From: CAZNPL01 sp964574815
GTDB lineage: Bacteria > Planctomycetota > Phycisphaerae > UBA1845
DNA: 64,000 nucleotides
Assembly: GCA_964574815.1 (NCBI GenBank)
Contig: CAZNPL010000011.1
Location: 62,001 to 126,000, forward strand
Direction of reading: 5' to 3'
The first letter of the stretch is position 1. The number at the start of each line of letters is the position of its first letter. The notes under the pieces were generated by a model. The model made no database searches. It saw only the letters and a program-made list of their open reading frames with translations, and was not told the origin of the DNA. Shown here piece by piece: positions 34,302 through 43,336 of this stretch. The position numbers and the translations under genes are program-made.

Positions 34302-35984
34302 ATGAGCGCGTGGATGCTGCAATGCGGGTTGGTGGCCGTCGCGCTATTCGGTGCCGCCCCTTCGGAAGACGCCATTGAGCGCGCATTGGAACTGGAGGAG
34401 AAGCGCATCGCGGTAATTGCGGAGGTTGCGCCGACGATCGTCTCTGTCTTTGACGAGGATCAGAGCGGCGGCGGGTCCGGCGTTCTCATCGACGAGGCGG
34501 GCTATGGTCTGACCAACTTCCACGTGGTGATGGGGATGCTGTCGTCGCGCCGGGGGCTGGGTGGACTGGACGACGGGGAGCTTTACCCGCTTGAAGTGCT
34601 GGGCATCGATATCACGGGCGACGTGGCGATGTTCCGGCTAACGGGCAGGGATCGGTTCGAGGCGGCTCCGCTGGGGGATTCGAGCACGGTGGATCGGGGT
34701 GACCCGGTCATCGCGATGGGCAATCCGTTCACGCTGGCGGAGGACTATTCGCCGACGGTGACGACCGGGATTGTGACCGGGATTCATCGTTACCAGGGGG
34801 AGAGTGAGACGCTGGTGTATACGGACGCGATCCAGACGGACGCGGCGATCAACCCGGGCAATTCGGGCGGTCCGCTGTTCGATTCTGAGGGGCGTGTGAT
34901 CGGGATCAACGGGCGGATCTCGGCCGAGATGCACAAGTATGCGCGGGGGCGGTACAACGTCGGGCTGGGTTATGCCATCACGATCAATCAGATCAAGCGG
35001 TTCATTCCTTCGTTGCGGGCGGGGCTTCTGGCCAAGCATGGGACGCTGCTGGCGACCGTGGTGGATCGAGGCGAGGACGTCGTGTTCAACGATTTATATG
35101 AGGACGCACCGGCGTGGAACGCGGGGGTCCGGGTGGGCAATAAGCTGCTGCGGTTCGGGGGGGGCGAGATCGCGTCAGCGAACCAGTTTCTGAGCCTGCT
35201 GGGCACTTACCCGGAGAACTGGCCCGTGGCGATCAGCTTCGAGTCGTTCGGGCGCGTGCGGCACAAGGTGGTGCGGCTGGAGGGCGTGACGCCGCCGATG
35301 CGGGCTGATTTCGTAGTGGACGGCGAGGTGAACCGCCGGGCGGTGGAGCGAGCGCAGCGCGGATTTCGTGAGGCGGTTTTCGGCGCCGGGGCGGCGGTTC
35401 CCGAGGTGTGGACGTGGACGGTGGAGCGGGTCGATCCGGACGGGTCATCTTGGACGTACCGCCTCCGGGACGACGGCGGGCCGGTTATCGAGCGGGTCGA
35501 GCTGGATGCGCAAGGTGAGGCGAGTCGCCGGCTGGCGCTTGACGTTCGTACGGGGCGCTGGACAGAGGGCGAGGAAGAATACGCGGCCTCGGATGCCGAA
35601 TCGCTTTACTATCGTGCCATGCGGGCAGTTCGGGGACTTCTGGCGGTCGCTACGGAGGACGCGGCTCTGACGCAGGAACTGTTTCATGCCGGGTCGGACG
35701 CCATCACCGAAATCGACGCGGACGGGAATATCACGAGGGAGCGGCCGCTGGAGGCGGTCGAGATGGAGCTTTCCGAGGACGTCGCGCTGCATGTGGCGTT
35801 CGAGGTTGATACGCATCTGCCGGCCCGTGTGGTGGCGACGGACGCGGCCACGGATTTCGAGGTGGAGATCCGGCTGGACGACTATCGCGAGGCGGGCGGG
35901 GTGGTGTGGCCTCATCGGGCGGTGCTGGATTCGCCGGGCATGCGCTTCACGGAGCGATATGTGGATCTGACGGTGAGCAAATGA
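34302..35984 (+). CDS. HtrA-like S1C serine protease with PDZ domain (active triad)
   Basis: The 560-residue protein has a short hydrophobic N-terminus (signal, about 4-19) and a trypsin-like domain with a complete triad. H74 is in TNFHV, D107 is in the GDVAMF segment and S188 is in NPGNSGGPL. A PDZ domain follows (about 245-330), and then a C-terminal beta-rich domain of about 220 residues that I do not recognise. HtrA proteases degrade or refold damaged envelope proteins. It is the first of three tandem HtrA-like genes and the only one with intact catalytic residues. Its stop overlaps the start of the second gene. Confidence 0.87.
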   Translation: MSAWMLQCGLVAVALFGAAPSEDAIERALELEEKRIAVIAEVAPTIVSVFDEDQSGGGSGVLIDEAGYGLTNFHVVMGMLSSRRGLGGLDDGELYPLEVLGIDITGDVAMFRLTGRDRFEAAPLGDSSTVDRGDPVIAMGNPFTLAEDYSPTVTTGIVTGIHRYQGESETLVYTDAIQTDAAINPGNSGGPLFDSEGRVIGINGRISAEMHKYARGRYNVGLGYAITINQIKRFIPSLRAGLLAKHGTLLATVVDRGEDVVFNDLYEDAPAWNAGVRVGNKLLRFGGGEIASANQFLSLLGTYPENWPVAISFESFGRVRHKVVRLEGVTPPMRADFVVDGEVNRRAVERAQRGFREAVFGAGAAVPEVWTWTVERVDPDGSSWTYRLRDDGGPVIERVELDAQGEASRRLALDVRTGRWTEGEEEYAASDAESLYYRAMRAVRGLLAVATEDAALTQELFHAGSDAITEIDADGNITRERPLEAVEMELSEDVALHVAFEVDTHLPARVVATDAATDFEVEIRLDDYREAGGVVWPHRAVLDSPGMRFTERYVDLTVSK

Positions 35985-37027
35985 TGCGCTGTTTTGGCCT
36001 ATCCGTCATGATGGCGTTTATTGCGTCAACGGCACCGAACGTTTTCGGGAGCGGTTTCGATCGGGCCATTGATCGGGCGAGTCCCGCAACGGTTCGTTTG
36101 TACGGAGCGAAGGCGGGGCTTTCGGCCGGTTACGGTAGCGGTGTGCTGATTTCGGGCGACGGGCTGGTCGTTACGGTTTATTCGTTGCTTCTGGACGCGG
36201 AGCATCTTCGGGCGGTCACCTTCGACGGGACGACGTACGGGGCGGAGTTGATCGGGAGCGATCGGGAGCTTCAGCTTGCGTTGCTGCGTCTGACACCGCA
36301 GTCCCGTTACGATCGTCGCGGTCATCTCATCCCCGAGGAGCGGATTCAGGCGGACACGTTTGATTATCTGGAGCCGAGCGATTCGACGGTGCTCAGGCCG
36401 GGCGACTGGGTTCTGGCCGCGGGCAACCCGTTCAAGGTGGCGGAGGGGGCCGAGCGGGTCTCCGTGACGGCGGGCGTATTCAGCACGCGCACACGGCTCG
36501 ACGCGAAGCGCAAGGTTCGCGATTTTCCGTACCGTGGTGAAGTGCTAGTCATCGATACGATTACGAGTAATCCGGGTGCGCCGGGCGGGCCTCTGGTGAA
36601 TCTGGACGGTGCATGGATCGGACTGGTCGGGCGGGTGGTGCGTTCGACGCGGACGCACACCAACCTCAACTATGCGCTTCCGGTGGAGGTCGTGACGGCG
36701 TTCGTGGAGTCTGTGCTGGATCCTTCGACGCATGCACTGGAGGAAATGCAGGATCGGCCTGAGGTGTACCATGGGATCGACCTGTTCGAGCTGGGTTATC
36801 AGAAGAAGATGGTGTACGTGGATCGGGTGAAACGCGGTTCGCCGGCTCGGGTAGCGGGGCTGAGGAAGGACGATTTAATCGTTTCGATTGACGGTCACAG
36901 CGTGACGGACATCGAGTCTTTCAAAGAGATCATGCGTACGAAAGCGCCGGGCGATCGGGTGAAGATCGTGGTGATCCGGGACGACGACATCAAGAATCTC
37001 TCGCTCGAGCTGGAGGCGAAGCACTGA
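35981..37027 (+). CDS. HtrA-like pseudoprotease with PDZ domain
   Basis: The 348-residue protein has a signal peptide (about 4-22), a trypsin-like fold and a C-terminal PDZ domain (about 265-345). The three catalytic positions are altered. The His position in TVYS is Ser68, the Asp position in ELQLALL is Gln98, and the Ser of NPGNSGG is replaced in NPGAPGG by Pro201. The fold motifs around them (GSGVLIS, GGPLVNLDG) are kept, so the frame is real and under selection as a non-catalytic protein. The ATG at 35981 forms an ATGA overlap; the open frame to 35906 is not used. Its stop overlaps the next ATG. Confidence 0.82.
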   Translation: MMRCFGLSVMMAFIASTAPNVFGSGFDRAIDRASPATVRLYGAKAGLSAGYGSGVLISGDGLVVTVYSLLLDAEHLRAVTFDGTTYGAELIGSDRELQLALLRLTPQSRYDRRGHLIPEERIQADTFDYLEPSDSTVLRPGDWVLAAGNPFKVAEGAERVSVTAGVFSTRTRLDAKRKVRDFPYRGEVLVIDTITSNPGAPGGPLVNLDGAWIGLVGRVVRSTRTHTNLNYALPVEVVTAFVESVLDPSTHALEEMQDRPEVYHGIDLFELGYQKKMVYVDRVKRGSPARVAGLRKDDLIVSIDGHSVTDIESFKEIMRTKAPGDRVKIVVIRDDDIKNLSLELEAKH

Positions 37028-38202
37028 TGGGCCAGCGTGTTGGTTGGGTATTGACCGGTCTGGTGTTCGCGAGCGTCGTCGGGGCGGCGCGGGCGGACGG
37101 TCCCTCCTATGACGTTCTGCGCGCGCGGCAGCACCTGTTTCGGGAGGCGGCCGAGCGGGCGTCGCGATGGGTGGTTTCCGTCGAGACGATCGGCGGGGCG
37201 CAACCTCGGGATCAACTGGACGAGCCGGCGGCCCCACCGACGGACGACGGCACGCCTCCGCCGGAGAACGTGTTTCGCGAGACGCTGGGGTCGGATTTTC
37301 TGGTGGCGGACGGTCCCACGACGGGGATCGTTTATGACTCTGACGGCTGGATTCTGACGAGCAGTTTCAACTTTGTGCGGGACCCGGCGCACATCACGGT
37401 GCGGCTGAAGGACGGGCGTCAGTTCGTTGCGAGGCTGATCGGGCGGGACAAGGTTCGCAAGCTGGCGATGCTGAAGATCGATGCTTCGGGTCTGGAGACG
37501 GTCGAGTGGGTTCCACATTCGGAGATCGAGGTCGGGCGGACGGCGATTGCGTTGGGGCGGGGGTTCGGGGGTGAGGAGCCGTCGGTGACCGTGGGCGTGG
37601 TAAGTGCGCTTAACCGCATGATGGGGTACGCGATTCAGACGGATGCGAAGCTTTCGCCGGCGAATTACGGGGGGCCTCTGGTTGACTTTTCGGGAAGGTG
37701 TCTGGGGATCTGTGTGCCGATGGCGCAGCGGCCCGGGGAGTTGGCGGGCATCGAGTTTTACGACGCGGGGGTGGGATTCGCGGTGCCGGAGGATCGGGTG
37801 CGGGAGATCGCGGCGGAACTGCAGCAAGGGAAATCGTTCGACCGGGGCTGGCTGGGTATTCAGATTGATCCGCGTTTTCGGGGGGCGTTGAAGGTTCATC
37901 GCGTGGCGGATCCGTCGCCGGTTCATGAGTTGGGGATTCGGGCGGGCGACGAGATCGTGCAGGCGAACGGGCACGAGGTTCATCACATCGGTCACTTGCG
38001 GAAGGCGATCTACATGGTGCCGGCCGGCGAGGCGGTATGGCTCATCGTTCGGCGTGACGGGCTGCTTTACTGCTATGACGTCGTTCTGGCTCGCAGCGCC
38101 GATCTCGGTCCATTGGTGGAGCGGGGCTTCGAGGTGGACCCGGAGGATCCGCTGCCATTTCTGGACCGGTTGAGGGAGCGGCGGCGGTGGGGGCCGGGTT
38201 GA
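37027..38202 (+). CDS. HtrA-like pseudoprotease with PDZ domain
   Basis: The 391-residue protein has a signal peptide (about 5-23), a Pro-rich linker, a trypsin-like domain and a PDZ domain (about 275-355). The triad is lost at all positions. The His site in ILTSSFNF is Phe114, the Asp site in DKVRKLAML is Lys145, and the Ser site in PANYGGPL is Tyr214. The substitutions differ from those in the previous gene, so the two lost activity independently. It ends the MoxR array, and a repeat-rich gap follows. It likely binds envelope substrates or modulates the active paralogue. Confidence 0.82.
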   Translation: MGQRVGWVLTGLVFASVVGAARADGPSYDVLRARQHLFREAAERASRWVVSVETIGGAQPRDQLDEPAAPPTDDGTPPPENVFRETLGSDFLVADGPTTGIVYDSDGWILTSSFNFVRDPAHITVRLKDGRQFVARLIGRDKVRKLAMLKIDASGLETVEWVPHSEIEVGRTAIALGRGFGGEEPSVTVGVVSALNRMMGYAIQTDAKLSPANYGGPLVDFSGRCLGICVPMAQRPGELAGIEFYDAGVGFAVPEDRVREIAAELQQGKSFDRGWLGIQIDPRFRGALKVHRVADPSPVHELGIRAGDEIVQANGHEVHHIGHLRKAIYMVPAGEAVWLIVRRDGLLYCYDVVLARSADLGPLVERGFEVDPEDPLPFLDRLRERRRWGPG

Positions 38203-38260
38203 TTCGCGGGGGGGCAGATCGCGCGGGGCAATTGTGTAAAGGTGTCGGGGCGGGCGATTC

Positions 38261-38333
38261 GGGGGCAAAGTGGCGTTGGCTTGTGACACGCTTGCCGGTC
38301 GCATGCCCACGCGAGCGTGGGTAAGGCAGCCGA
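38261..38333. repeat. Dispersed repeat with GCCCACGC-GA-GCGTGGG palindrome
   Basis: It shares GGCTTGTGA, a CGCATGCCCACG box and the palindrome core with a copy at 59171-59246. Confidence 0.55.
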
Positions 38334-38451
38334 GCAAATCGCGAGTCCACGTCCGGAGGAGTTGGGCCAACCGGCACCCTTTGCTAAACACGTATTCGCG
38401 AAGGGCGGGCACCTCGCGCGGTTGGGCGGCGGTTTGGGTTTGAATCGCGGT

Positions 38452-38472
38452 CCCACCTCCCAAGGAGGTGGG
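38452..38472. other. Perfect 9-bp stem-loop
   Basis: CCCACCTCC, a CAA loop and GGAGGTGGG form a strong hairpin 250 bases after the last HtrA gene. There is no U-tract, so it is only a possible 3' end-forming or stability element. Confidence 0.4.
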
Positions 38473-38682
38473 CCACCCGGGCGTACGATTTTCGACAAAC
38501 ATCTCGTTGACAGCCTCCGACACGTGTAGTAGGCCTATAGATGGTTGCTCGAAAGCGGCCCGGTGGGTTGGTCGCTCGGATGAGCGGCGGTTGTTCGCGT
38601 CGCACGGCAGCCGGGACAAGTCACGGTGCTGTACAATGGTTCACGTTGGGAAGGCGTGTCGTTCAGACGAGTCAGGAGAGGC

Positions 38683-40995
38683 ATGATGTTTGAGATACAT
38701 ACGCTGATCGGGAATCGCGCTGCCGGCGGTGTAAGGAAGCTGCTGGCGGGGGCATTGGTTCTGTCGTTGGGTTCGACGGTATTGGCGGACGGGGTGAAGG
38801 CAGCACGGGCCGCGGAGCGGGACGTCGTCGCGCAGTTGGCCGGCGATCGGCGGGCGGAGGCGGAGCTGCAGGCTCGGCTCGAGGCGCTGGAGGCGCGTTT
38901 GAAGTCCTTGGAGCACGAGTTGCAGGCGCTCTCGGAGACGCTGGAGGGGTTACACCGCGGTGATGCGGGACGCCGGGGCGAGCGCGCTCGACGAGCGGAG
39001 CGGGAGCAGTCCGCCCGCCGATATCGAGATTTCTTCGAGCCCGCGGAGGCACATGAGGAAGCGCGCGAGAAGTATCGTGACGCCAAGGAGCGCTGGCGGG
39101 AGGAGTGGCAGGAGCATCGCGAGGACTGGCGGGAGCGTCAGGCGGAGTTGATGGACGAGTGGCGGGAGCAGCAGCAGGAGTGGCAGGAGCGCTGGCGCGA
39201 GGAGATGGGGGAATGGCGCGAGCAGCAGCGCGAGGCCACTGAGCGGTGGCGTGAAGAGCTGGAGGAGATGAGGGAGCACGGGGCGGAGTGGGCCGAGCGC
39301 TTCGAGGTGCCGCACTTCCGGGTTCCGGAGGTCGAAGTTCCGGAGATCGAGATGCCTGAGGTGGAGATCCCGGAGATTCGCATCGAGGCCCCTGTGATCG
39401 AGTTTCATGTTGCTCCGGAGCACGGCGGGCACGGGGTTTACGTTGCGCCGCATGCCTATCCGTTCGGCGACGGCGAGCGCGAGCAGATGGTCTACGAGGT
39501 CACCGGGAAGCACGCGGACTGGCTTTACAAGCTTCTGGCTCCGGCCGACGTGAAGGTGATCGTGTCGCGTGCCGGGAAGCACATCGCGATTGCGGGGACG
39601 GATCGGGAGCATGAGGTGTTGCGGCGGGCGCTGGAGCTGCTCAACTGGATTGAGCGTGATGACGCGTTCGAATGGATGACGAAGGGAGAGCGGCAAGCGC
39701 GACGCTACGAGTTGGGTTCGAAGCGCGCGGATGCGATGTACGAGATGCTGGCGCCGAGCGACGTCAAGGTGATCGTGTCGCGCGCGGGCGATGAGGCTGT
39801 TTCGGTGCAGGCGACGGATCGTGAGCATCAGGTTCTGTCCGATTTCCTCGTGCTGCTGAACTGGAAGGGCCGTCCGCATCATGCTCCCGAAGCCGCTCAC
39901 GAACGGGCGCTGAAGAAGGCCGAGAAACTCCGCAAGGAAGCCGAAACCAAGATGAAGCAGAAGCAGCTCGAGATCCAACGCAAGCGTCAACATGCGGAGG
40001 GCGAAGTCAAGAAAAGGCAGATCGAGCGCGAGCTGAAGCGACGGCATGTCGAGTCCGGCGACGTTGAGCGGAAGAGCGTTGTATACGATGTCACCGGGAA
40101 GCATGCCGATTGGCTCTACAAGCTGCTGGCGCCAGATTATGTAAAGGTCATCGTGTCGCGGGCGGGGGAGAACATTCGGGTCGAGGGCACCAAGTGCGAG
40201 CATTCTGTTCTTGACGCCGGGCTTCAACTGCTGAACTGGATCGATCGTGATGACGTCTTTGAAAAGATGACGCACGGCGAGCGTCATTCCGAGAGGTACG
40301 AACTGGGGGAGGAGCGGGCCGACCATCTGTACAAGATGCTAGCGCCCAACGACGTCAAAGTAATCGTTTCGCGAGCGGGTGAAGGGGCGGTTTCGGTCCA
40401 GGGCACCAAGCGCGAGCATGAAGTGCTTTCAAGCTTTTTGGCGTTGCTGGGCTGGATGGACAAGGGTGAACATTCTTTCATGGCGCCCGAGGCGCGCGTG
40501 AAGGCTCCCAAGCCGCCGAAAGCCGCGAAAGCTCCGAAGGCACCGAAGCCGCCCAAGGCGCCGAAGGCGGAGCGTCAGGTCGATCAAGTCGTGTTCGAAG
40601 TGACCGGCAAGCATGCGGACATGCTCTACAAGCTGTTGGCGCCGAATTATGTGAAGGCGATCGTGTCGCGGGCGGGCGAGAACATCGCGGTGCGCGGGAC
40701 CGATTTCGAGCTTGATTCGATTCGCGCGTTTCTCGAGCTGGTGAACTGGATCGACCGCGAGGATGCATTCGAGAAGATGACAAAAGGGGAGCGGTCATCG
40801 CGTGTCTACGGGCTCGGTGAGGAGCGGGCGGATCTGATGTACGAGATGCTGGCGCCGAGTGACGTGCTGGTGATTGTCGGGCGGGCCGGCCCGGATGCGG
40901 TGTCGATCCAGGCCACCGAGCGCGAGCACAAGGTTCTGCACAGCTTCCTCAAGGTGCTGCACTGGGAGTTGCGGTCCGACGGGCCGGAGGCGTGA
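38683..40995 (+). CDS. Exported protein with coiled coil and six tandem alpha/beta repeats, family unknown
   Basis: The 770-residue protein has a signal peptide (about 15-36, ending VLADG) and two charged coiled coils (about 45-90 and 110-200, rich in WREEW/REQQ). A hydrophobic-acidic repeat (VPEVEVPEIEM, about 212-240) follows. Then come six units of about 60-70 residues in three A-B pairs. A units read xVTGKHADWLYKLLAP..VKVIVSRAG and then GT..E..VL...LxLLNWI; B units read ELGEERADxLYxMLAPxDVKVIVSRAG. Lys-rich linkers separate the pairs. The ADxLYKLL..V..I..RAG..GT..EH..L..LLxW pattern recalls secretin N-domains, but no secretin barrel is present. GGAGAGG precedes the ATG at 38683. Confidence 0.7.
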   Translation: MMFEIHTLIGNRAAGGVRKLLAGALVLSLGSTVLADGVKAARAAERDVVAQLAGDRRAEAELQARLEALEARLKSLEHELQALSETLEGLHRGDAGRRGERARRAEREQSARRYRDFFEPAEAHEEAREKYRDAKERWREEWQEHREDWRERQAELMDEWREQQQEWQERWREEMGEWREQQREATERWREELEEMREHGAEWAERFEVPHFRVPEVEVPEIEMPEVEIPEIRIEAPVIEFHVAPEHGGHGVYVAPHAYPFGDGEREQMVYEVTGKHADWLYKLLAPADVKVIVSRAGKHIAIAGTDREHEVLRRALELLNWIERDDAFEWMTKGERQARRYELGSKRADAMYEMLAPSDVKVIVSRAGDEAVSVQATDREHQVLSDFLVLLNWKGRPHHAPEAAHERALKKAEKLRKEAETKMKQKQLEIQRKRQHAEGEVKKRQIERELKRRHVESGDVERKSVVYDVTGKHADWLYKLLAPDYVKVIVSRAGENIRVEGTKCEHSVLDAGLQLLNWIDRDDVFEKMTHGERHSERYELGEERADHLYKMLAPNDVKVIVSRAGEGAVSVQGTKREHEVLSSFLALLGWMDKGEHSFMAPEARVKAPKPPKAAKAPKAPKPPKAPKAERQVDQVVFEVTGKHADMLYKLLAPNYVKAIVSRAGENIAVRGTDFELDSIRAFLELVNWIDREDAFEKMTKGERSSRVYGLGEERADLMYEMLAPSDVLVIVGRAGPDAVSIQATEREHKVLHSFLKVLHWELRSDGPEA
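39487..40992 (+). repeat. Six-unit internal protein-coding repeat
   Basis: Three A-B pairs start near 39487, 40078 and 40591. The same DNA words (such as the codons for DVKVIVSRAG) recur in each unit, so duplication is visible at the nucleotide level too. Confidence 0.75.
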
Positions 40996-41665
40996 TCCTA
41001 TCGAGGAATTCTCCGCTCCGCCGGTTGCTGTGCGCCGGCGGGGCGTTTGCCGGATTTGCGGTTTCGTTGCCAGCTCGGGTGCGTGTTCAGCATGCTCAGG
41101 TGGGTGCCGTAGGCACGGCGGGCTTTGCCCGGCAGCAAGACGCCCGTTGCCCATGCCACTGACGCAAAGGAGATGCGCACGGGCAAGCTCGCGAAGCCCC
41201 TACCGGCCCGGGTCCAGCACCCGGAGTGTGCCCAGCAGTCCTTGAAGGATGGGCTGCGCCGGCGAGGGCCGGTGTCGTCTCGATCCACAATCTGCATGTC
41301 CCACGGGTGGAGCTGCCCAGGCGGGCAGCGATTGGTGTCGCGACCACACGGCCCACTGCGGTGGGCTGGGACACCCCACCCGTCCTTTTTTATCGGCTCC
41401 GATTGATTTGTTAAGATGTGGTGAGGGTGGATTTGGGGAAGCTGGTTTCCGGGCCTTCCGCGCTGTCTCGGATATGACGAAGCCGCCCATGGCGCCCGAA
41501 CCGGGCTTGGCACCCGATTTCGGCGCGCGGAATCGCCCAGCTCGCACCAGCACCGGGAGTCCCTGCGGCTGGGTGGCCTGCCCCTTGGTTCGTGACGATA
41601 ATATGGGGACATGGGGTTGGGGTGGGAGGGCAGGAACCCAAGCTGAGCGAGGAGCGGCGGAGGCG
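40996..41665. other. 670-base gap with terminator-like hairpin
   Basis: I see fragments of the GGGCAAGC repeat (near 41176) and two hairpins ahead of a T-run at 41385. No gene is supported. The frame leading into the next gene lacks a ribosome site and is not protein-like. Confidence 0.45.
41360..41391 (+). terminator. Possible rho-independent terminator
   Basis: GGTGGG (41360-41365) and CCCACC (41375-41380) form a stem with a 9-base loop, followed by GTCC and seven T. An overlapping alternative stem is GCCCAC/GTGGGC at 41351-41366. It would end transcription from the repeat-protein gene. Confidence 0.38.
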
Positions 41666-43177
41666 ATGAGAAAGCAGGATCGCAGGTGGTCGGGGACATT
41701 TCGTTTGATTGGGTCGCTCGCGCTCGGCATTATCCTCGTGGGCCTGGTTGGGTGTCCCGCGCCGCCTCCGAACGGCAACAGCCCTTCGACGGCTCTCGAC
41801 AGTGACGGGGACGGGTTCCCGGACACTCAAGAGCGCAACAGCATTCCCGGAAGCGATCCTTTTGATCCGAACGACACGCCGCTGGATCCGATCGACAGTG
41901 ATGGAGACGGCTGCTCAGATTACGACGAGCTGAATTTCGACGGATTTTGCGACAACGATCCGAACAGCAGTGAGCCTCCGGGTGTAGACCCGGACGCCGC
42001 GTACACCTTCGCGCTGAGGGTGGCGCGGCATGTCGACCAGCCGTTCAGCAACAGGGATGTGGATGCGGTTTTTCAGGAGGCGGGCACCGTGTTGCAGACT
42101 GTGCAGACCGAGTGTCCCGACGTGGCAACGAACGTGACGTTTCAGCGTGACGGCCTTGTGGAGACCTACGACGTGGCTCCGGCGGTCATCACCACCGAGG
42201 GCCAACTCGATGCGGTTTTCGATCTGCCGTACGACTTCAAGATCACGCACGCGATGGTCGGGGTGTGCGGCGTGTTCGACCCAGATGATATGGCGGTGAT
42301 TCTGGGGTGTGCGGCCACCGGCAATTCGGTGGTGATCGTGGCGGACGCCGATCCGGATGTGTGGGCGCACGAGTGGGGGCATGTGCAGGGTCTTCCGCAC
42401 CGCGATACGTGTCCGCGGAACGTGATGCATTCGTTCGAGATCGCGACGAACGCGGTGAATGCGTTCGAGCGGAATGCATTTCTCTCGCCAACGCCCAGTT
42501 TTGCTGCGATCCGGGAGGTGTCGCCACCGGAGTTTCTGGATAAGCGGTTGATGGGGCGGGGGAGCGGCGAGACGGTTCCGCAGTGGCTGGATCGTGTGAT
42601 ACGCAAACGGTATGTCGGCGGACTTCCGGCGCATGTTGTCGAGGGCGCGGGTGCGGAGGCGGCGGCCCGATTGCGGTTCATGCTGAGCGATCCGGACTTT
42701 GTGGGGCCGCGCCGCAACGTTGTTCGTGCGTTGGGGTTCTGCGGGGATTCGGGAGCGTGTGGCGACCTGGTCCGTGTGATTGAGGGGGCACGTGGCCGAC
42801 TTGGGTTTGACGAGTTCGGCGCGGTGGCCGAGGCTTTTCTGGCGCTTGGGCGGCTGGTGCCTCGGGATGGGAGCAACGAGGCACTGGCGTATCTGATCGC
42901 GGGAACCGATCCGGAGGTATGGCGGTCGGCGACGCCGCCCTGGCGGTACAAGTCGCTTGAGGGGGAGGACTTGGCCGGCGTTCTGGCTCGTCTTTCGGTG
43001 CTGGGGTTGGGGGCGTCCAAGGACTCGCGGGCGCTGGATCATCTGCGCATGCTGGCGGAGATGCAGAATGTTCCAGGTGGTGATCGCGTTATAAAGCCCC
43101 AAGTTGATCACGTGCTTAACCTGCTGGAGCGTCCCAAAGCGGCCGCTTCCAGTCCTTTCGTGCTGCGGCAACCGTAG
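41666..43177 (+). CDS. Lipoprotein with metzincin-type zinc protease motif, Ca-binding and HEAT-like repeats
   Basis: The 503-residue protein has a signal with lipobox LVGC (C30), which marks a lipoprotein. Two calcium-binding DSDGDG motifs (about 45-55 and 77-88) resemble thrombospondin type-3 repeats. In the middle lies HEWGHVQGLPH (235-245), an exact HExxHxxGxxH metzincin signature, followed 9 residues later by a Met (VMH, about 253-255) that could be the Met-turn. The last 220 residues are helical with HEAT-like periodicity. I infer an envelope metalloprotease. The ATG at 41666 gives the lipobox at the right distance; the longer frame to 41249 is rejected. Confidence 0.75.
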   Translation: MRKQDRRWSGTFRLIGSLALGIILVGLVGCPAPPPNGNSPSTALDSDGDGFPDTQERNSIPGSDPFDPNDTPLDPIDSDGDGCSDYDELNFDGFCDNDPNSSEPPGVDPDAAYTFALRVARHVDQPFSNRDVDAVFQEAGTVLQTVQTECPDVATNVTFQRDGLVETYDVAPAVITTEGQLDAVFDLPYDFKITHAMVGVCGVFDPDDMAVILGCAATGNSVVIVADADPDVWAHEWGHVQGLPHRDTCPRNVMHSFEIATNAVNAFERNAFLSPTPSFAAIREVSPPEFLDKRLMGRGSGETVPQWLDRVIRKRYVGGLPAHVVEGAGAEAAARLRFMLSDPDFVGPRRNVVRALGFCGDSGACGDLVRVIEGARGRLGFDEFGAVAEAFLALGRLVPRDGSNEALAYLIAGTDPEVWRSATPPWRYKSLEGEDLAGVLARLSVLGLGASKDSRALDHLRMLAEMQNVPGGDRVIKPQVDHVLNLLERPKAAASSPFVLRQP

Positions 43178-43253
43178 CGGTTTCGGGTTCGATCGTTCGT
43201 CGCGTGGCTTGAGTCGCGGGGCGGATGACTTGTCGATCATTTTGCTTCGTCGG

Positions 43254-43280
43254 CACTGGCGGACGCGCCGCCAGTGGCAC
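43254..43280. repeat. Dispersed GC-rich hairpin repeat
   Basis: CACTGGCGG and CCGCCAGTG form a 9-bp perfect stem with an ACGCG loop, then GCAC. It is the best-preserved unit of the family. Confidence 0.55.
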
Positions 43281-43312
43281 GCTTCGCCAATGTCGCCCTT
43301 TCGCAACTGCAC

Positions 43313-43336
43313 TGGCGGTCAAACCGCCGGTGGCAC
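43313..43336. repeat. Dispersed GC-rich hairpin repeat
   Basis: GGCGG, TCAAA loop, CCGCC, then GGTGGCAC, 33 bases after the previous unit. Confidence 0.5.

Larger units (their letters stand above)
38203..38682. other. Repeat-rich gap after the MoxR array
   Basis: This 480-base gap holds a dispersed repeat (38261-38333) and a perfect 9-bp hairpin (38452-38472). No gene is supported. Large minus-strand frames here are shadows. Confidence 0.5.

Noticed and set aside
36895..38619. 574-residue minus-strand open frame over the third HtrA gene
   Set aside because: Arg/Pro/His-rich shadow of two recognised genes and of repeats, with no motif.
41249..41665. N-terminal extension of the metzincin-type lipoprotein
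   Set aside because: The added 139 residues lack a ribosome site and would bury the lipobox at residue 30.
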